Shown: positions 30,099-38,255, numbered from the stretch's first letter. The stretch is 53,250 bases of DNA from Hyphomicrobiales bacterium (GCA_025363755.1 JANYLQ010000060.1:1-53250); one strand, 5' to 3'. Made by a program: numbers and translations. The notes: generated by a model from the letters alone, not told the origin.

Positions 30099-30443
30099 TC
30101 ATTTCAACGCCTCGGCAATTAAAGTCAAAACTTCATCCATACCTTCTTTGATTTCAGCGTTGTGAAAGCGGACGACTTTATAGCCTTGAGATTCAAGATA
30201 AATTGTGCGGCGCTTATCATTTGAGACTTCAGCCTCAGTTGAATGTGTCCAACCATCAATTTCAATAATCAATTTTCTTTCGAGACAAATGAAATCCACG
30301 ATATAGGGCCCGATTGGGACTTGCCTGCGAAACTTCTGCTTTTCTAATTGACGATTGCGCAATTGCTCCCACAGGCGTTTTTCGGCAGGTGTGGAATCGA
30401 CGCGGAGTTGTTTTGCGGTTTCGAGTTTTTGGCCTTCCCTCAT
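30099..30443 (-). CDS. DUF559 endonuclease-like protein
   Basis: A 114-residue protein of the DUF559 family, related to the Vsr mismatch endonuclease and the wider PD-(D/E)XK nuclease fold. The candidate active site is in IGPYIVDFICLERKLIIEID: Asp of VDF followed by Glu-x-Asp of IEIDG. GYKVVRFHNAEI is the other conserved block. The N-terminal RVDSTPAEKRLWEQLRNRQL is typical. The gene fills nearly all the space between two inverted repeats, and its ribosome binding site (AGGTGAGG, just before ATG) is part of the right repeat. It interrupts the pheS-pheT pair. Its function is not established; repeat mobility or repair is a guess. Confidence 0.88.
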   Translation of the reverse strand: MREGQKLETAKQLRVDSTPAEKRLWEQLRNRQLEKQKFRRQVPIGPYIVDFICLERKLIIEIDGWTHSTEAEVSNDKRRTIYLESQGYKVVRFHNAEIKEGMDEVLTLIAEALK

Positions 30444-30444
30444 A

Positions 30445-30511
30445 CCCTCACCTATCCCACATTGCTAAAGCAATGCGGGCCCCTTTCCTCTCCCGCTGTG
30501 CGGTAGAGGAC
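30445..30511 (-). repeat. Right inverted repeat of the DUF559 cassette
   Basis: A 67-bp unit, inverted relative to the left copy. Its AGGTGAGGG end lies one base from the DUF559 ATG and so supplies its ribosome binding site. Its outer end (GGTAGAGGAC) touches the pheS stop codon. The stem halves CCTCTACCGC and GCGGGAGAGG form a strong hairpin. Confidence 0.9.
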
Positions 30512-30512
30512 A

Positions 30513-31595
30513 TCAAGAAAGTCCCCCCGCCAGTGTCGGCACCTGCAAGCTCCGGAAGCCGTAATGCCTTAACCAGCGCAGATCACTTTCAAAAAACGCG
30601 CGCAAATCTGGGATGCCATATTTCAACATCGCAATCCGGTCTATCCCCATGCCGAAGGCAAAGCCTTGGTATTTGTCAGGATCAAGCCCACCTGCGCGAA
30701 TAACATTGGGATGCACCATGCCGCTGCCTAAAATCTCCAGCCACTTATCACCCGTACCAATTTTCAATTGCCCGCCTTCGCGCGAATAATTGATGTCCAC
30801 TTCCATTGAAGGTTCAGTGAACGGGAAATGCGAGGCGCGAAAACGCATCTTCACATCATCGACCTCAAAGAAGGCTTTGCAGAATTCTTCTAAAATCCAT
30901 TTGAGGTTGCCCATATGGGTTGTCTCATCAATCACCAATGCTTCAACTTGATTGAACATTGGCGTGTGCGTCATATCCGAGTCAGAGCGAAACGTGCGGC
31001 CGGGTGCTATAATCCGAATGGGTGGTTTCTGGCTCAGCATCGTGCGAATTTGCACAGGCGAAGTATGCGTGCGCAGAACCATACGTGAGCCATCGGGCTT
31101 TTCGTTGAAATAGAATGTGTCGTGTTCTTGCCGCGCCGGGTGATCAGCTGGCATATTGAGCGCGTCGAAATTATGAAAGTCATCTTCAATATGCGGGCCT
31201 TCAGCCACGCTGAACCCGAGATCGCCAAAAATCTGCACCACCTCTTCCCAGACTTGGGACACGGGATGAATGGTGCCAGCACTTTGCGGGCGCACCGGCA
31301 ATGTCACATCAATTTTTTCAGACACCAACCGCGCTTCTAAAGCCGCCTCGGCAAACACAGATTTCTTCGCCGATAAAGCCTCCGTCACTTTATCTTTCAA
31401 AATATTCAGCGCCGCACCCGCCGCCTTTCGCTCATCGGGTGCCATTTTGCCGAGTGCGGCCATGCGCTCTGAAATCACGCCTTTCTTGCCCAAAGCGGAA
31501 ACGCGAATGGCCTCAACACCTGCTTCATCCGCAGCGGCGGAGACTTGCGCTAATAATTCTTGTTCGAGTGCATCAAGCGAAGTTTGGTCAGTCAT
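30513..31595 (-). CDS. pheS: Phenylalanyl-tRNA synthetase, alpha subunit
   Basis: A 360-residue catalytic subunit. An N-terminal coiled-coil arm (about 1-90, rich in A, E and K) is followed by the class II synthetase core: motif 2 region [20 protein letters not shown], the phenylalanine-pocket sequence [11 protein letters not shown] and motif 3 [20 protein letters not shown]. It pairs with PheT to charge tRNA-Phe. The stop codon directly abuts the right repeat of the DUF559 cassette. Upstream lies a GTCATTCC repeat pair and the rplT terminator. Confidence 0.97.
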   Translation of the reverse strand: MTDQTSLDALEQELLAQVSAAADEAGVEAIRVSALGKKGVISERMAALGKMAPDERKAAGAALNILKDKVTEALSAKKSVFAEAALEARLVSEKIDVTLPVRPQSAGTIHPVSQVWEEVVQIFGDLGFSVAEGPHIEDDFHNFDALNMPADHPARQEHDTFYFNEKPDGSRMVLRTHTSPVQIRTMLSQKPPIRIIAPGRTFRSDSDMTHTPMFNQVEALVIDETTHMGNLKWILEEFCKAFFEVDDVKMRFRASHFPFTEPSMEVDINYSREGGQLKIGTGDKWLEILGSGMVHPNVIRAGGLDPDKYQGFAFGMGIDRIAMLKYGIPDLRAFFESDLRWLRHYGFRSLQVPTLAGGLS

Positions 31596-31616
31596 TCAAA
31601 ATCCAACTTTTCATTC

Positions 31617-31685
31617 GTCATTCCCGCGAAGGCGGGAATCTCAGTTTTGTCGCGTAACGCAGATTCCCGCCTTCGCGGGAATGAC
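31617..31685. repeat. GTCATTCC palindromic repeat pair (between rplT and pheS)
   Basis: A 69-bp unit with GTCATTCCCGCGAAGGCGGG at one end and its exact reverse complement at the other, around a short unique centre. Each end folds into a hairpin with a GCGAAGGC top. It lies between the rplT terminator and the pheS start. Confidence 0.9.
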
Positions 31686-31710
31686 GTTGGTGGTGTTTTG
31701 CCGGCCTTAG

Positions 31711-31755
31711 AAAATAAAACGGGCCTTAAGGGCGGTTTAGCCGCCTTTAAAGCCC
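31711..31755 (-). terminator. Rho-independent terminator after rplT
   Basis: On the minus strand a long stem (GGGCTTTAAAGGCGG with CCGCCCTTAAGGCCC, loop CTAAA) is followed by GTTTTATTTT. It lies about 30 bp after the rplT stop and should end the rpmI-rplT transcript. Confidence 0.85.
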
Positions 31756-31783
31756 GGTCAAGAGTCCTAAACTGTTTTAAAAC

Positions 31784-32146
31784 TTAAGCAGCCTTTCCGG
31801 CAACTTTCGCTTTTTCCACGAGAACCGCAAATGCGGCTGCATCATGCACAGCAAGATCGCTCAGAACCTTGCGGTCCACAACAATCCCGGCCTTGTCCAG
31901 ACCGTAGATAAATCGGCCGTAAGTCAGGCCCAATTCACGCGAAGCTGCGTTGATACGTTGAATCCAAAGTGAGCGGAAATTGCGCTTCTTGGTGCGACGG
32001 TCGCGGTAGGCATATTGCCCCGCCTTTTCCACGGCCTGAACGGCAACGCGGAAAATGTTTTTGCGGCGGTTGAAATAGCCTTTAGCGGCCTTGATAACTT
32101 TTTTGTGGGAACGGCGTGCGACGACGCCACCTTTTGCACGTGACAT
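31784..32146 (-). CDS. rplT: Ribosomal protein bL20
   Basis: A 120-residue, very basic protein with the bL20 signature: [55 protein letters not shown]. It binds 23S rRNA early in large-subunit assembly. It follows rpmI by 13 bp in the usual rpmI-rplT pair and ends at a strong terminator. Confidence 0.98.
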   Translation of the reverse strand: MSRAKGGVVARRSHKKVIKAAKGYFNRRKNIFRVAVQAVEKAGQYAYRDRRTKKRNFRSLWIQRINAASRELGLTYGRFIYGLDKAGIVVDRKVLSDLAVHDAAAFAVLVEKAKVAGKAA

Positions 32147-32159
32147 GGTTCAGCTTCCC

Positions 32160-32366
32160 TTATTTCTTGCGCGCATATGGCATGTGGATTTTGACCAGGC
32201 GTTCGTCGCCTGCGGCCAAAATCATGGTGCCACGTTGGTTGCGGATGGTTTTGTTGGAGCGCTTGATCATGCCGTGGCGTTTGCCGGCAGCGCCAGCGAT
32301 CACCAGGCCTGAGGCTGTGAAGCGAAAACGCTTCTTGGCCGCAGATTTAGTCTTCATTTTGGGCAT
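32160..32366 (-). CDS. rpmI: Ribosomal protein bL35
   Basis: A 68-residue basic protein beginning [20 protein letters not shown], the standard bL35 start, with the [10 protein letters not shown] motif. It is a large-subunit component. It is the first gene of rpmI-rplT. infC, which often precedes it directly, is about 5 kb away at 37576, separated by unrelated genes. Confidence 0.97.
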   Translation of the reverse strand: MPKMKTKSAAKKRFRFTASGLVIAGAAGKRHGMIKRSNKTIRNQRGTMILAAGDERLVKIHMPYARKK

Positions 32367-32676
32367 TTTGCTTGGTCCTAAAGTTAAGCGTTAATCGAGC
32401 CGCCATGGCATGCCCTATACAAGCCAGGCGACGTGAAAGCTTCAGTTTTGAGGTGAAGGTGTGGGGGATAAAGCAGAGTTTCGGGCCAAAGGCAAGCGCC
32501 ACCCCTCTTCCCATTGCCCAATTCAACATGCGTTAACCAGCGCACTATAAAATTACAATTTTGTAATGATAAGCCCCAACATTAAAGTTTTGTTAGAAAA
32601 CTAAATTTAGATGTGGCTCATTCTCTCCAAAGCACAATCAAAACGCGAGTTAGCTGTAACAAATGGGGTTTTTAGA
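32367..32676. promoter_or_regulatory. Divergent region between rpmI and the Flp pilin gene, with 16-bp palindrome
   Basis: About 310 bp with no gene. It must hold the rpmI promoter (minus) and the pilin promoter (plus). A perfect 16-bp palindrome ATTACAATTTTGTAAT lies at 32552-32567, about 110 bp before the pilin ATG, and could be a repressor or activator site. Confidence 0.5.
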
Positions 32677-32829
32677 ATGCGTAAATTTTTGAATGACCAA
32701 TCCGGCGCCACAGCCATTGAATATGGCTTGATCGCAGCAGCTATGGCTGCTTGCTTGCTGACAGCCATGCCCTATATCACCAATGCGCTCGTAAAGAAGT
32801 TCAATAACATCGGTGCAGCGCTAAAATAG
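32677..32829 (+). CDS. Flp/Fap-type IVb pilin
   Basis: A 50-residue prepilin: a short leader MRKFLNDQSG, then the processing site before ATAIEYGLIAA with the conserved Glu at +5, then a hydrophobic helix (AAAMAACLLTAMPYI) and a short polar tail. Such subunits form bundle-forming pili built by Tad machinery. I choose the ATG at 32677 because prepilin leaders are about ten residues; the longer frame from 32611 adds a non-leader extension. No tad genes are in the window, so it is an orphan pilin gene here. Confidence 0.85.
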   Translation: MRKFLNDQSGATAIEYGLIAAAMAACLLTAMPYITNALVKKFNNIGAALK

Positions 32830-32864
32830 CAAAGACACGCCGGTTCAAAAAACAGTGGCCGCGC

Positions 32865-33230
32865 TTATCTAATGCGGAGGTTACTTGCTGGGTTTTGCAC
32901 CCCAATCATCCAGGCGGGCATTGCCGAAACAGGCAATGTGACCCCCCTCGAAATAAGGGGGGCCAAATGTGGGATATCGACATCATAATAGCGGGATTCG
33001 AGCAAGTCGCGACGCTCGGTCTCCCAAATTCGGTCGGTGTAAAGTGGAACACATATCATTCGATGCAACTCGACGCGGCTCAGTCCAATGTCATGCAATT
33101 GATAGTCGCTAAACTTTTGCAGTCTTTTCAAATCTTTACGCATGCGCCAATTGGTGACCATGCGCACAATCCAAGTAAGGCGGCCAAAGGCTGCTCTTGA
33201 ATTGGCTTCATTGATCTCAAAATCGCGCAT
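32865..33230 (-). CDS. DUF1127 protein
   Basis: A 121-residue protein with the DUF1127 (YjiS-like) motif in the middle: WRMRKDLKRLQKFSDYQL followed by HDIGLSRVEL (about 30-57). DUF1127 proteins are arginine-rich small proteins linked in rhizobia to RNA turnover and stress; the molecular role of this longer version is unknown. It is divergent from a MocR-type regulator, a common pairing, and may be its target. Confidence 0.8.
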   Translation of the reverse strand: MRDFEINEANSRAAFGRLTWIVRMVTNWRMRKDLKRLQKFSDYQLHDIGLSRVELHRMICVPLYTDRIWETERRDLLESRYYDVDIPHLAPLISRGVTLPVSAMPAWMIGVQNPASNLRIR

Positions 33231-33251
33231 GATAGTCTCCTTTAAAGCTCC

Positions 33252-33319
33252 AATTGTATCGATTGTTTTGATAATAATCCACGAATACTCTTGATATTCG
33301 CTAATTGTTTAGATACAAT
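33252..33319. promoter_or_regulatory. Inverted ATTGTATC/GATACAAT sites in DUF1127-MocR intergenic region
   Basis: ATTGTATC (33252-33259) and its exact reverse complement GATACAAT (33312-33319) lie in the 125-bp space between the two divergent genes, with similar ATTGTTT words next to each. They are candidate operators of the MocR regulator controlling itself and the DUF1127 gene. Confidence 0.45.
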
Positions 33320-33355
33320 GAATGCTATGATGAACACAATCGAAACATTGTTACC

Positions 33356-34744
33356 ATGACAATTTGGGTTCCCACGCTTGATCGCTCCAAGCCATTATAT
33401 CTTGCTATCGCTGATGCAATCAGTTCTGATGTTGATGGTGGCACATTAGCCAAGGGTGACAGGCTTCCCCCACAGCGGGATTTGGCGTGGAAGTTAGGCG
33501 TCACATTAGGCACCGTCACGCGCGCCTACAAAGAGGCAGAACTGCGTGGACTTTTATCGGGTGAGGTAGGCCGCGGCAGTTACATTCGTTCAGGCAATGC
33601 GGTTTCGCCTATCCCACCGATTGCAAAAGAAACAGATGGCATTATCGATTTGACTCACGCCATTCCACCGCCAGTGGTTACCGCGCAAGAATTTGATTCA
33701 GCACTTCATGCCGTCATGCGCGATCCGCGCAAACTCGATCTTCTCGATTACGCGCCGCCAGATGGCTTTGCACTTCATAAGGTGATGGCCTCGCATTGGT
33801 TAAAGCGCAGCGGCATTGATGCAAACACGCGCGATATTTTTATCACTGCGGGCGCCCATCTTGGGTTGATCACCGTGCTCGAAGCTATTTCAGAACCGGG
33901 TGAAACGGTTATGGCAGAAGGTGTCAATTACGCGCTGCTCAGAAACACTTTCAAGAACGCGCATGTTGAACCTTTGGCTTTGGAAATGGACTCAGAAGGC
34001 CTCACACCAACCGCTTTTGAACATGCAGCTCGCACCACCAAATCGCGCATCCTCTATATCGTGCCCACTTTGCAAAACCCGACAACCAGCACCATGAGCA
34101 TGCGAAGGCGTGAAGAGATTGTGGCGATTGCGCGAAAATACAAAGTCACCATTATTGAAGATGATATTTTTAGATTGCTCGATGCGCGCGTGCAGCCGCC
34201 AACCTTTTATACAATAGCTCCCGAACTCACCTATCACATCACCAGCCTCTCAAAAACCCTTGCTCCAGGCCTGCGGATTGGATTTGTGGTCACACCTCAA
34301 GGCCAGGAAAAATCAATGCGCAGCCACGTCCGCACCATGGCTTCGCGCACGGTTGGCATCACAGGCGAGATCGCGCGTTATTGGATTGAAACTGATCTTG
34401 CAGACACGATACTCAATCGCACAAGGCGCGAACTTGCATCACTCCGCGCTTCATTTATTGAATTGTTCAAAGGCTGCACTTTCCGTTGTGAACCGGGCGC
34501 GCCCTATGCGTGGCTTGAATTGCCGGAACATTGGAATGTGTCGCGCTTTGCCGCAGCCCTCATGGCTGCGAATATTAAGGTAACACCCGGCTCTGCATTT
34601 TTACTCGTGCCGAGTTTGACGCCCCGTCATATTCGCATTTGCTTTGGAACATCAGTTGAAAATTTCAAAGTGCGCAAAGCCTTCGAAACAATCCGCACAT
34701 TGATGCGCGAGCAAGATGAGGATGAGTTTACGCCTGTTGCGTAA
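33356..34744 (+). CDS. MocR-type GntR/aminotransferase regulator
   Basis: A 462-residue regulator. The N-terminal winged HTH of the GntR family (about 1-75: LPPQRDLAWKLGVTLGTVTRAYKEAELRGLL) is fused to a fold-type I aminotransferase domain that binds PLP. The PLP lysine is Lys300 in SLSKTLAPGLRIGFV; the VPTLQNPTT and EDDIFRLL motifs are also there. MocR proteins sense PLP or amino-acid adducts. The ATG at 33356 is preferred over an upstream TTG at 33305. Its end overlaps the convergent MarR gene by 17 bp. Confidence 0.92.
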   Translation: MTIWVPTLDRSKPLYLAIADAISSDVDGGTLAKGDRLPPQRDLAWKLGVTLGTVTRAYKEAELRGLLSGEVGRGSYIRSGNAVSPIPPIAKETDGIIDLTHAIPPPVVTAQEFDSALHAVMRDPRKLDLLDYAPPDGFALHKVMASHWLKRSGIDANTRDIFITAGAHLGLITVLEAISEPGETVMAEGVNYALLRNTFKNAHVEPLALEMDSEGLTPTAFEHAARTTKSRILYIVPTLQNPTTSTMSMRRREEIVAIARKYKVTIIEDDIFRLLDARVQPPTFYTIAPELTYHITSLSKTLAPGLRIGFVVTPQGQEKSMRSHVRTMASRTVGITGEIARYWIETDLADTILNRTRRELASLRASFIELFKGCTFRCEPGAPYAWLELPEHWNVSRFAAALMAANIKVTPGSAFLLVPSLTPRHIRICFGTSVENFKVRKAFETIRTLMREQDEDEFTPVA

Positions 34745-35195
34745 GCGTATCGTTTAGCCGCTCTAACATAATGCCCAACGAAATGCGCAAGTCTTCCAAC
34801 TTTTCCTTGCCGATCATTTCAGCAAGTTCATTTTCTAAATCACCAATTTGCTGTCTTGCGGTCTTGCTGGCCAACTCACCTTTGGGAGTTATGATCACGA
34901 CCTTGTCGCGCTTGTTACCTGGTAAGTTCTTCAAAGCAATGACTTGCAATTTTATAAGGCGTTGCACTGAACTTTGTGCTGCTTGGCGGGTAATTTGCAA
35001 CTCTCTCGCAATTTCCGAAATTGTATATGTGCCACGTGAAGCCCGCACGAAAACGCGAACATCAGAAGGGCGAACATTTTCGTACGGTGTGCCGCGCCGA
35101 TACTGGGACATGCGTCCATCAATGGCCAAACCGAGATAATACAGCAGTGTTCTAATATTATCGACTGGCACTCGCGAAGACTGTTCATCAACCAT
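34728..35195 (-). CDS. MarR-family regulator
   Basis: A 155-residue winged-HTH regulator: LRNIRTLLYYLGLAI-type dimerisation helix near the start, recognition region TISEIARELQITRQAAQSSVQRL, beta wing KRDKVVIITPKGE, then C-terminal dimer helices. MarR proteins usually repress their own gene and a neighbour and are released by a ligand. The ATG at 35195 is preferred over an in-frame TTG at 35204. A dense set of TTGACAA/TTGTCAA palindromes lies directly upstream (35198-35315). Confidence 0.9.
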   Translation of the reverse strand: MVDEQSSRVPVDNIRTLLYYLGLAIDGRMSQYRRGTPYENVRPSDVRVFVRASRGTYTISEIARELQITRQAAQSSVQRLIKLQVIALKNLPGNKRDKVVIITPKGELASKTARQQIGDLENELAEMIGKEKLEDLRISLGIMLERLNDTLTQQA

Positions 35196-35197
35196 GG

Positions 35198-35315
35198 TTG
35201 ACAATAAACATGTCCATGCAAATTGCGCAAGTGTCCATGCACAACTTATTGTCTAGTTAAGTTGACAATAAAGCATGGAATACTTATGTGTTCTTTGTCA
35301 ATTTCGATTGACAAA
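35198..35315. promoter_or_regulatory. Cluster of MarR-type operator palindromes
   Basis: Two perfect inverted repeats lie here: TTATTGTC (35246-35253) with GACAATAA (35264-35271), and TTTGTCAA (35294-35301) with TTGACAAA (35308-35315). A further TTGACAATAAA starts at 35198, and TGTCCATGCA occurs twice, 21 bp apart (35211 and 35232). All are just upstream of or at the start of the MarR gene and look like autoregulatory sites. Confidence 0.6.
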
Positions 35316-35398
35316 AGACTCGGATAGCGGGCTCCCCCAGCATGGCGGTCGGGCTGATCCGTTAGTTTGATCGCCTTCACGCAAAGTCTGAGTCTTTT
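35313..35398. repeat. 86-bp element with near-perfect 12-bp inverted ends
   Basis: AAAAGACTCGGA at the left and the reverse complement AAAAGACTCAGA at the right, one mismatch. CGGATAGC (35321-35328) can pair inside with GCTGATCCG (35353-35361, one bulged base). It may be a structured RNA or a tiny mobile-element remnant; no target duplication is visible. Confidence 0.4.
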
Positions 35399-35440
35399 TA
35401 ACCAGCAGAAGCATGTTCGGGGGCGCTCTGCTTCTGGTTG

Positions 35441-35476
35441 TTGCGGCCGGTGGTGCCTATCCCACCATCGGCCGAT
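35441..35476 (-). terminator. Hairpin after SGNH hydrolase gene
   Basis: Directly after the hydrolase stop, CGGCCGATGGTG pairs with CACCACCGGCCG (one bulge). The stem is strong and GC-rich, but there is no T-run, so termination by this hairpin alone is uncertain. Confidence 0.4.
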
Positions 35477-37474
35477 TTATTTCTGCTCTTCGGAAAATAC
35501 CTTGGCCAGCTCAGGCCTTAAATCGATCAATATGGCATCGGCCATGGACGCATGTCCTTCAGCTGACGGATGCATGGCCCCAGTTGTTTCAGAAAAGTTA
35601 GCTTTCGAAGCGGGCTCATCAATCACGCCGTATTTATCGACCACCTTCTGGTTCATCACCATTACAGCATCATTAAAACTGCGCACCCAGCGTTGACGCA
35701 GTGCATAAGGATAGTTTTGCGTCGCGGGATCATAAGGCTTCCACCCTGCTCCATTGGCAAAAATAGTTGACTGGCAGGTCTGGGTCGGCCGTTCGGATTT
35801 TCCCCAACACGGAATCATCAACATTTCAGCTGGATCATCAGCCCGGTCTTTGCGCTGCGCACAAAAACCATGACCTTTGAAGGGTTGATCGTTGTATGCA
35901 CGCCCCGCATAAGTCCAGCCGTTAGCCTCCGCCAATTCACCCATACTGCGGTGAAGAACATCAAGCTGAGCATGGGCTTGGTCGAGTTTGGACTTTGTCA
36001 CCACGAGCCAGGATGAAAATCGGTCCAGCGATTGATTTGCGGCATAAGCATCTTCAGGTTGATCAGAGCCATCGACGCCGGCACAAGTATTGCCATTTTC
36101 ATCGGCGAGAATATCGGGATAAGCTGTCAGCACGATGCGCGATGGATCATAGGCCATGTCACCATTACTCAAGGGAACGGAAGCCTCCAAAGCATGGGCC
36201 AGCCTCGCATAAGAAGGTCCCAATTTTTCTTTCACATTGGCGGCAAATTGGTCAGCTGGCACCGTTGCACCGAAGAATTTGGCGAGTACTGATGACGCGC
36301 CATCGCGTAATGTTGACCACGCCACAAGATTGGCAAAGCCCACATCATTGCCGCCCACGGATAAAAATACAAAATCAACATTTCGTCTGAACTGACCTTG
36401 CGGGCAAATCCAAGTGCCATTGTCGTTGCCAAGTTCAACTTTGCATAGCTCTCGCAAGGCCCAATAGAGCTGGGTGTCTTTCTTTCCACCCGTGGTGGGC
36501 CTGATAAGCGAATCGGAAGATTTTCTCGATTTTTCACTGACATATTCCACATAGGACTGCGAACCTAGAATACCCTTATCAATCGATGCGCCCGAACAAG
36601 AATAGCCCATGAAAGTTACAGCGCCATGGGGGTTCTCCAGTCCAATCTGCAATGCAGCGCGCAATTGATGGCTATAAAGTGAACGGTGGCATAATTGGTC
36701 AAGCCACACCGCTGATCCCGAAACATCACCATTCACTCGGGCGGGATATAGGTTTTGCGAGCGGTGGTTCTCGTCCAGTTCCACTGGCACATCAGGGTTA
36801 CCTTCGCCTGAAGCGAAACTATCTCCCAGACCTAAAATCAGAATATCTTTCACTCGTGCATCAATGCTGATGGGTCTTTCGCCTTCAACATTGACCGAGA
36901 TCGTGGCACCCTCGGGGTATGGCAGGTAGGCTTTCACAGACTCATCACAAGGCGCTTTCAGTTCCTTGCCATCACCCACGTGCCAAATGCAGTTAAATTC
37001 CGACACAAGATTTTTGGAGTCTACGGGTTTCAGCTGAATCTCAATTTCATGAAATTTCGGATTCACATAAGTTTCAATATCGCTGCAACCGGTGTGGCGG
37101 CGTTGCTTTTCATTCCAGCAGGTTTCACCCACCGCGGAAGCGGCCCATCCCCGCCAATCAAATTTGGTGCGAAGGATATTTGTAAAAGGAATACGCCGAT
37201 CATTCAGCACATGCTCGGTGCCCAGCACAGAGCTGTTATAGTAAAACATCGCGCTGTCTTCGGTAGAGCCAGAGCGCTGGTTCACATGCTGGCCATATTG
37301 CCGCCAAGCCAATTCTTGTTGCTTGAAAATATTTGGGTCGCGGAACAGGCGAAAGCGGTTGGAAACTTTCCAAACGATCTGTACATTAGAAGAGGTCAGC
37401 GTTTCCGCTGATGCGGGCGCAAAGTCGCACCCTAAAAACAAAACTAAAAATATAAACCGCCACACCATGATCAT
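35477..37474 (-). CDS. Secreted SGNH/GDSL-family hydrolase
   Basis: A 665-residue protein with an N-terminal signal peptide (VWRFIFLVLFLGCDFAPASA). The SGNH blocks are visible: block I ILGLGDSFASGEGNPD with the nucleophile Ser, block III FLSVGGNDVGFA, and block V TGAMHPSAEGHASMAD with the catalytic His. Four or more cysteine pairs in the middle suit a periplasmic or secreted place. The substrate is unknown; family members cleave esters of lipids or polysaccharides. It is larger than typical single-domain SGNH enzymes, with about 200 residues of extra N-terminal domain. It stands alone, with infC upstream and a hairpin downstream. Confidence 0.8.
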   Translation of the reverse strand: MIMVWRFIFLVLFLGCDFAPASAETLTSSNVQIVWKVSNRFRLFRDPNIFKQQELAWRQYGQHVNQRSGSTEDSAMFYYNSSVLGTEHVLNDRRIPFTNILRTKFDWRGWAASAVGETCWNEKQRRHTGCSDIETYVNPKFHEIEIQLKPVDSKNLVSEFNCIWHVGDGKELKAPCDESVKAYLPYPEGATISVNVEGERPISIDARVKDILILGLGDSFASGEGNPDVPVELDENHRSQNLYPARVNGDVSGSAVWLDQLCHRSLYSHQLRAALQIGLENPHGAVTFMGYSCSGASIDKGILGSQSYVEYVSEKSRKSSDSLIRPTTGGKKDTQLYWALRELCKVELGNDNGTWICPQGQFRRNVDFVFLSVGGNDVGFANLVAWSTLRDGASSVLAKFFGATVPADQFAANVKEKLGPSYARLAHALEASVPLSNGDMAYDPSRIVLTAYPDILADENGNTCAGVDGSDQPEDAYAANQSLDRFSSWLVVTKSKLDQAHAQLDVLHRSMGELAEANGWTYAGRAYNDQPFKGHGFCAQRKDRADDPAEMLMIPCWGKSERPTQTCQSTIFANGAGWKPYDPATQNYPYALRQRWVRSFNDAVMVMNQKVVDKYGVIDEPASKANFSETTGAMHPSAEGHASMADAILIDLRPELAKVFSEEQK

Positions 37475-37531
37475 TATCTATAAATCCTATTGAAGGACTT
37501 TAAACCATACAATCAAGCCGAAATTATGGCA

Positions 37532-37566
37532 GGAATAAAAAGAACGCATAATAATTTTATGCGTTC
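37532..37566 (-). terminator. Rho-independent terminator after infC
   Basis: On the minus strand GAACGCATAA pairs with TTATGCGTTC around AATTA and is followed by TTTTTATTCC. It lies 10 bp after the infC stop. Confidence 0.85.
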
Positions 37567-37575
37567 CAAATATTG

Positions 37576-38145
37576 CTATTTTGCGGCTTTTGGAGCCAGA
37601 ATCATAATAATCTGGCGGCCTTCAAAGCGCGGTTCCATTTCAACCTTGGCAATTTCCGCAGTATCCACTTTCACGCGGGCCAGAAGCTTATGGCCCAATT
37701 CTTGGTGGTCCATTTCGCGGCCTTTAAAGCGCAGCGTCACTTTCACTTTGTCGCCTTCATCAAAGAAGCGCTTTGCAGCTTTCATCTTTGTTTCATAGTC
37801 ATGATCATCGATCATGGGGCGCAGCTTCAATTCCTTGATTTCAATGACGCGCTGCTTTTTGCGCGCTTCATTGGCTTTTTTCTGTTCTTGAAATTTGAAT
37901 TTACCAAAGTCGAGAATCTTCGCCACGGGCGGTTTGGCATCTGGGGAAATTTCAACCAGATCCAATTCGGCTTCTTCAGCCATGATGAGAGCTTGACGCG
38001 TTGGCACGACGCCAACATTGTTTCCTTCAGCATCAATCAAGCGCACTTCGCGGCTGTCAATTTTGTTGTTGATGCGGTGGGTTTCTTCCTTCGGGGCCGG
38101 CTGGGCGCTGCGCACAGGTGCCGGTTTGCGTGGGGGTATACTCAA
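37576..38145 (-). CDS. infC: Translation initiation factor IF-3
   Basis: A 189-residue factor that keeps the ribosomal subunits apart and checks the start codon. N-domain: [19 protein letters not shown]; linker rich in K and E; C-domain: [21 protein letters not shown] and [18 protein letters not shown]. The frame has no ATG near the expected start. I choose the TTG at 38145, which has an AGGAG 11 bases upstream; another TTG at 38187 would add 14 residues. A rare start codon fits the known autoregulation of infC by IF-3. It ends at a clear terminator and is separated from rpmI-rplT. Confidence 0.94.
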   Translation of the reverse strand: MSIPPRKPAPVRSAQPAPKEETHRINNKIDSREVRLIDAEGNNVGVVPTRQALIMAEEAELDLVEISPDAKPPVAKILDFGKFKFQEQKKANEARKKQRVIEIKELKLRPMIDDHDYETKMKAAKRFFDEGDKVKVTLRFKGREMDHQELGHKLLARVKVDTAEIAKVEMEPRFEGRQIIMILAPKAAK

Positions 38146-38255
38146 GGGTGGTGTATCTCCTAATGTTGATCGGGTGCGGTTTTGCAATGGTTATTGCGAA
38201 TCCGGTGGCCACCTCTTAGCAGATCAATGGGCATGGCGTATAGACACTGAATCAG

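Noticed and set aside
25844-31685. Possible CRISPR array from repeated palindromes
   Set aside because: Repeats are kilobases apart, paired and inverted, with no regular spacers and no cas genes anywhere in the window.
35413-35601. Plus-strand frame of 62 codons with a hydrophobic start
   Set aside because: Most of it overlaps the end of the SGNH hydrolase gene and the hairpin; no supporting binding site.
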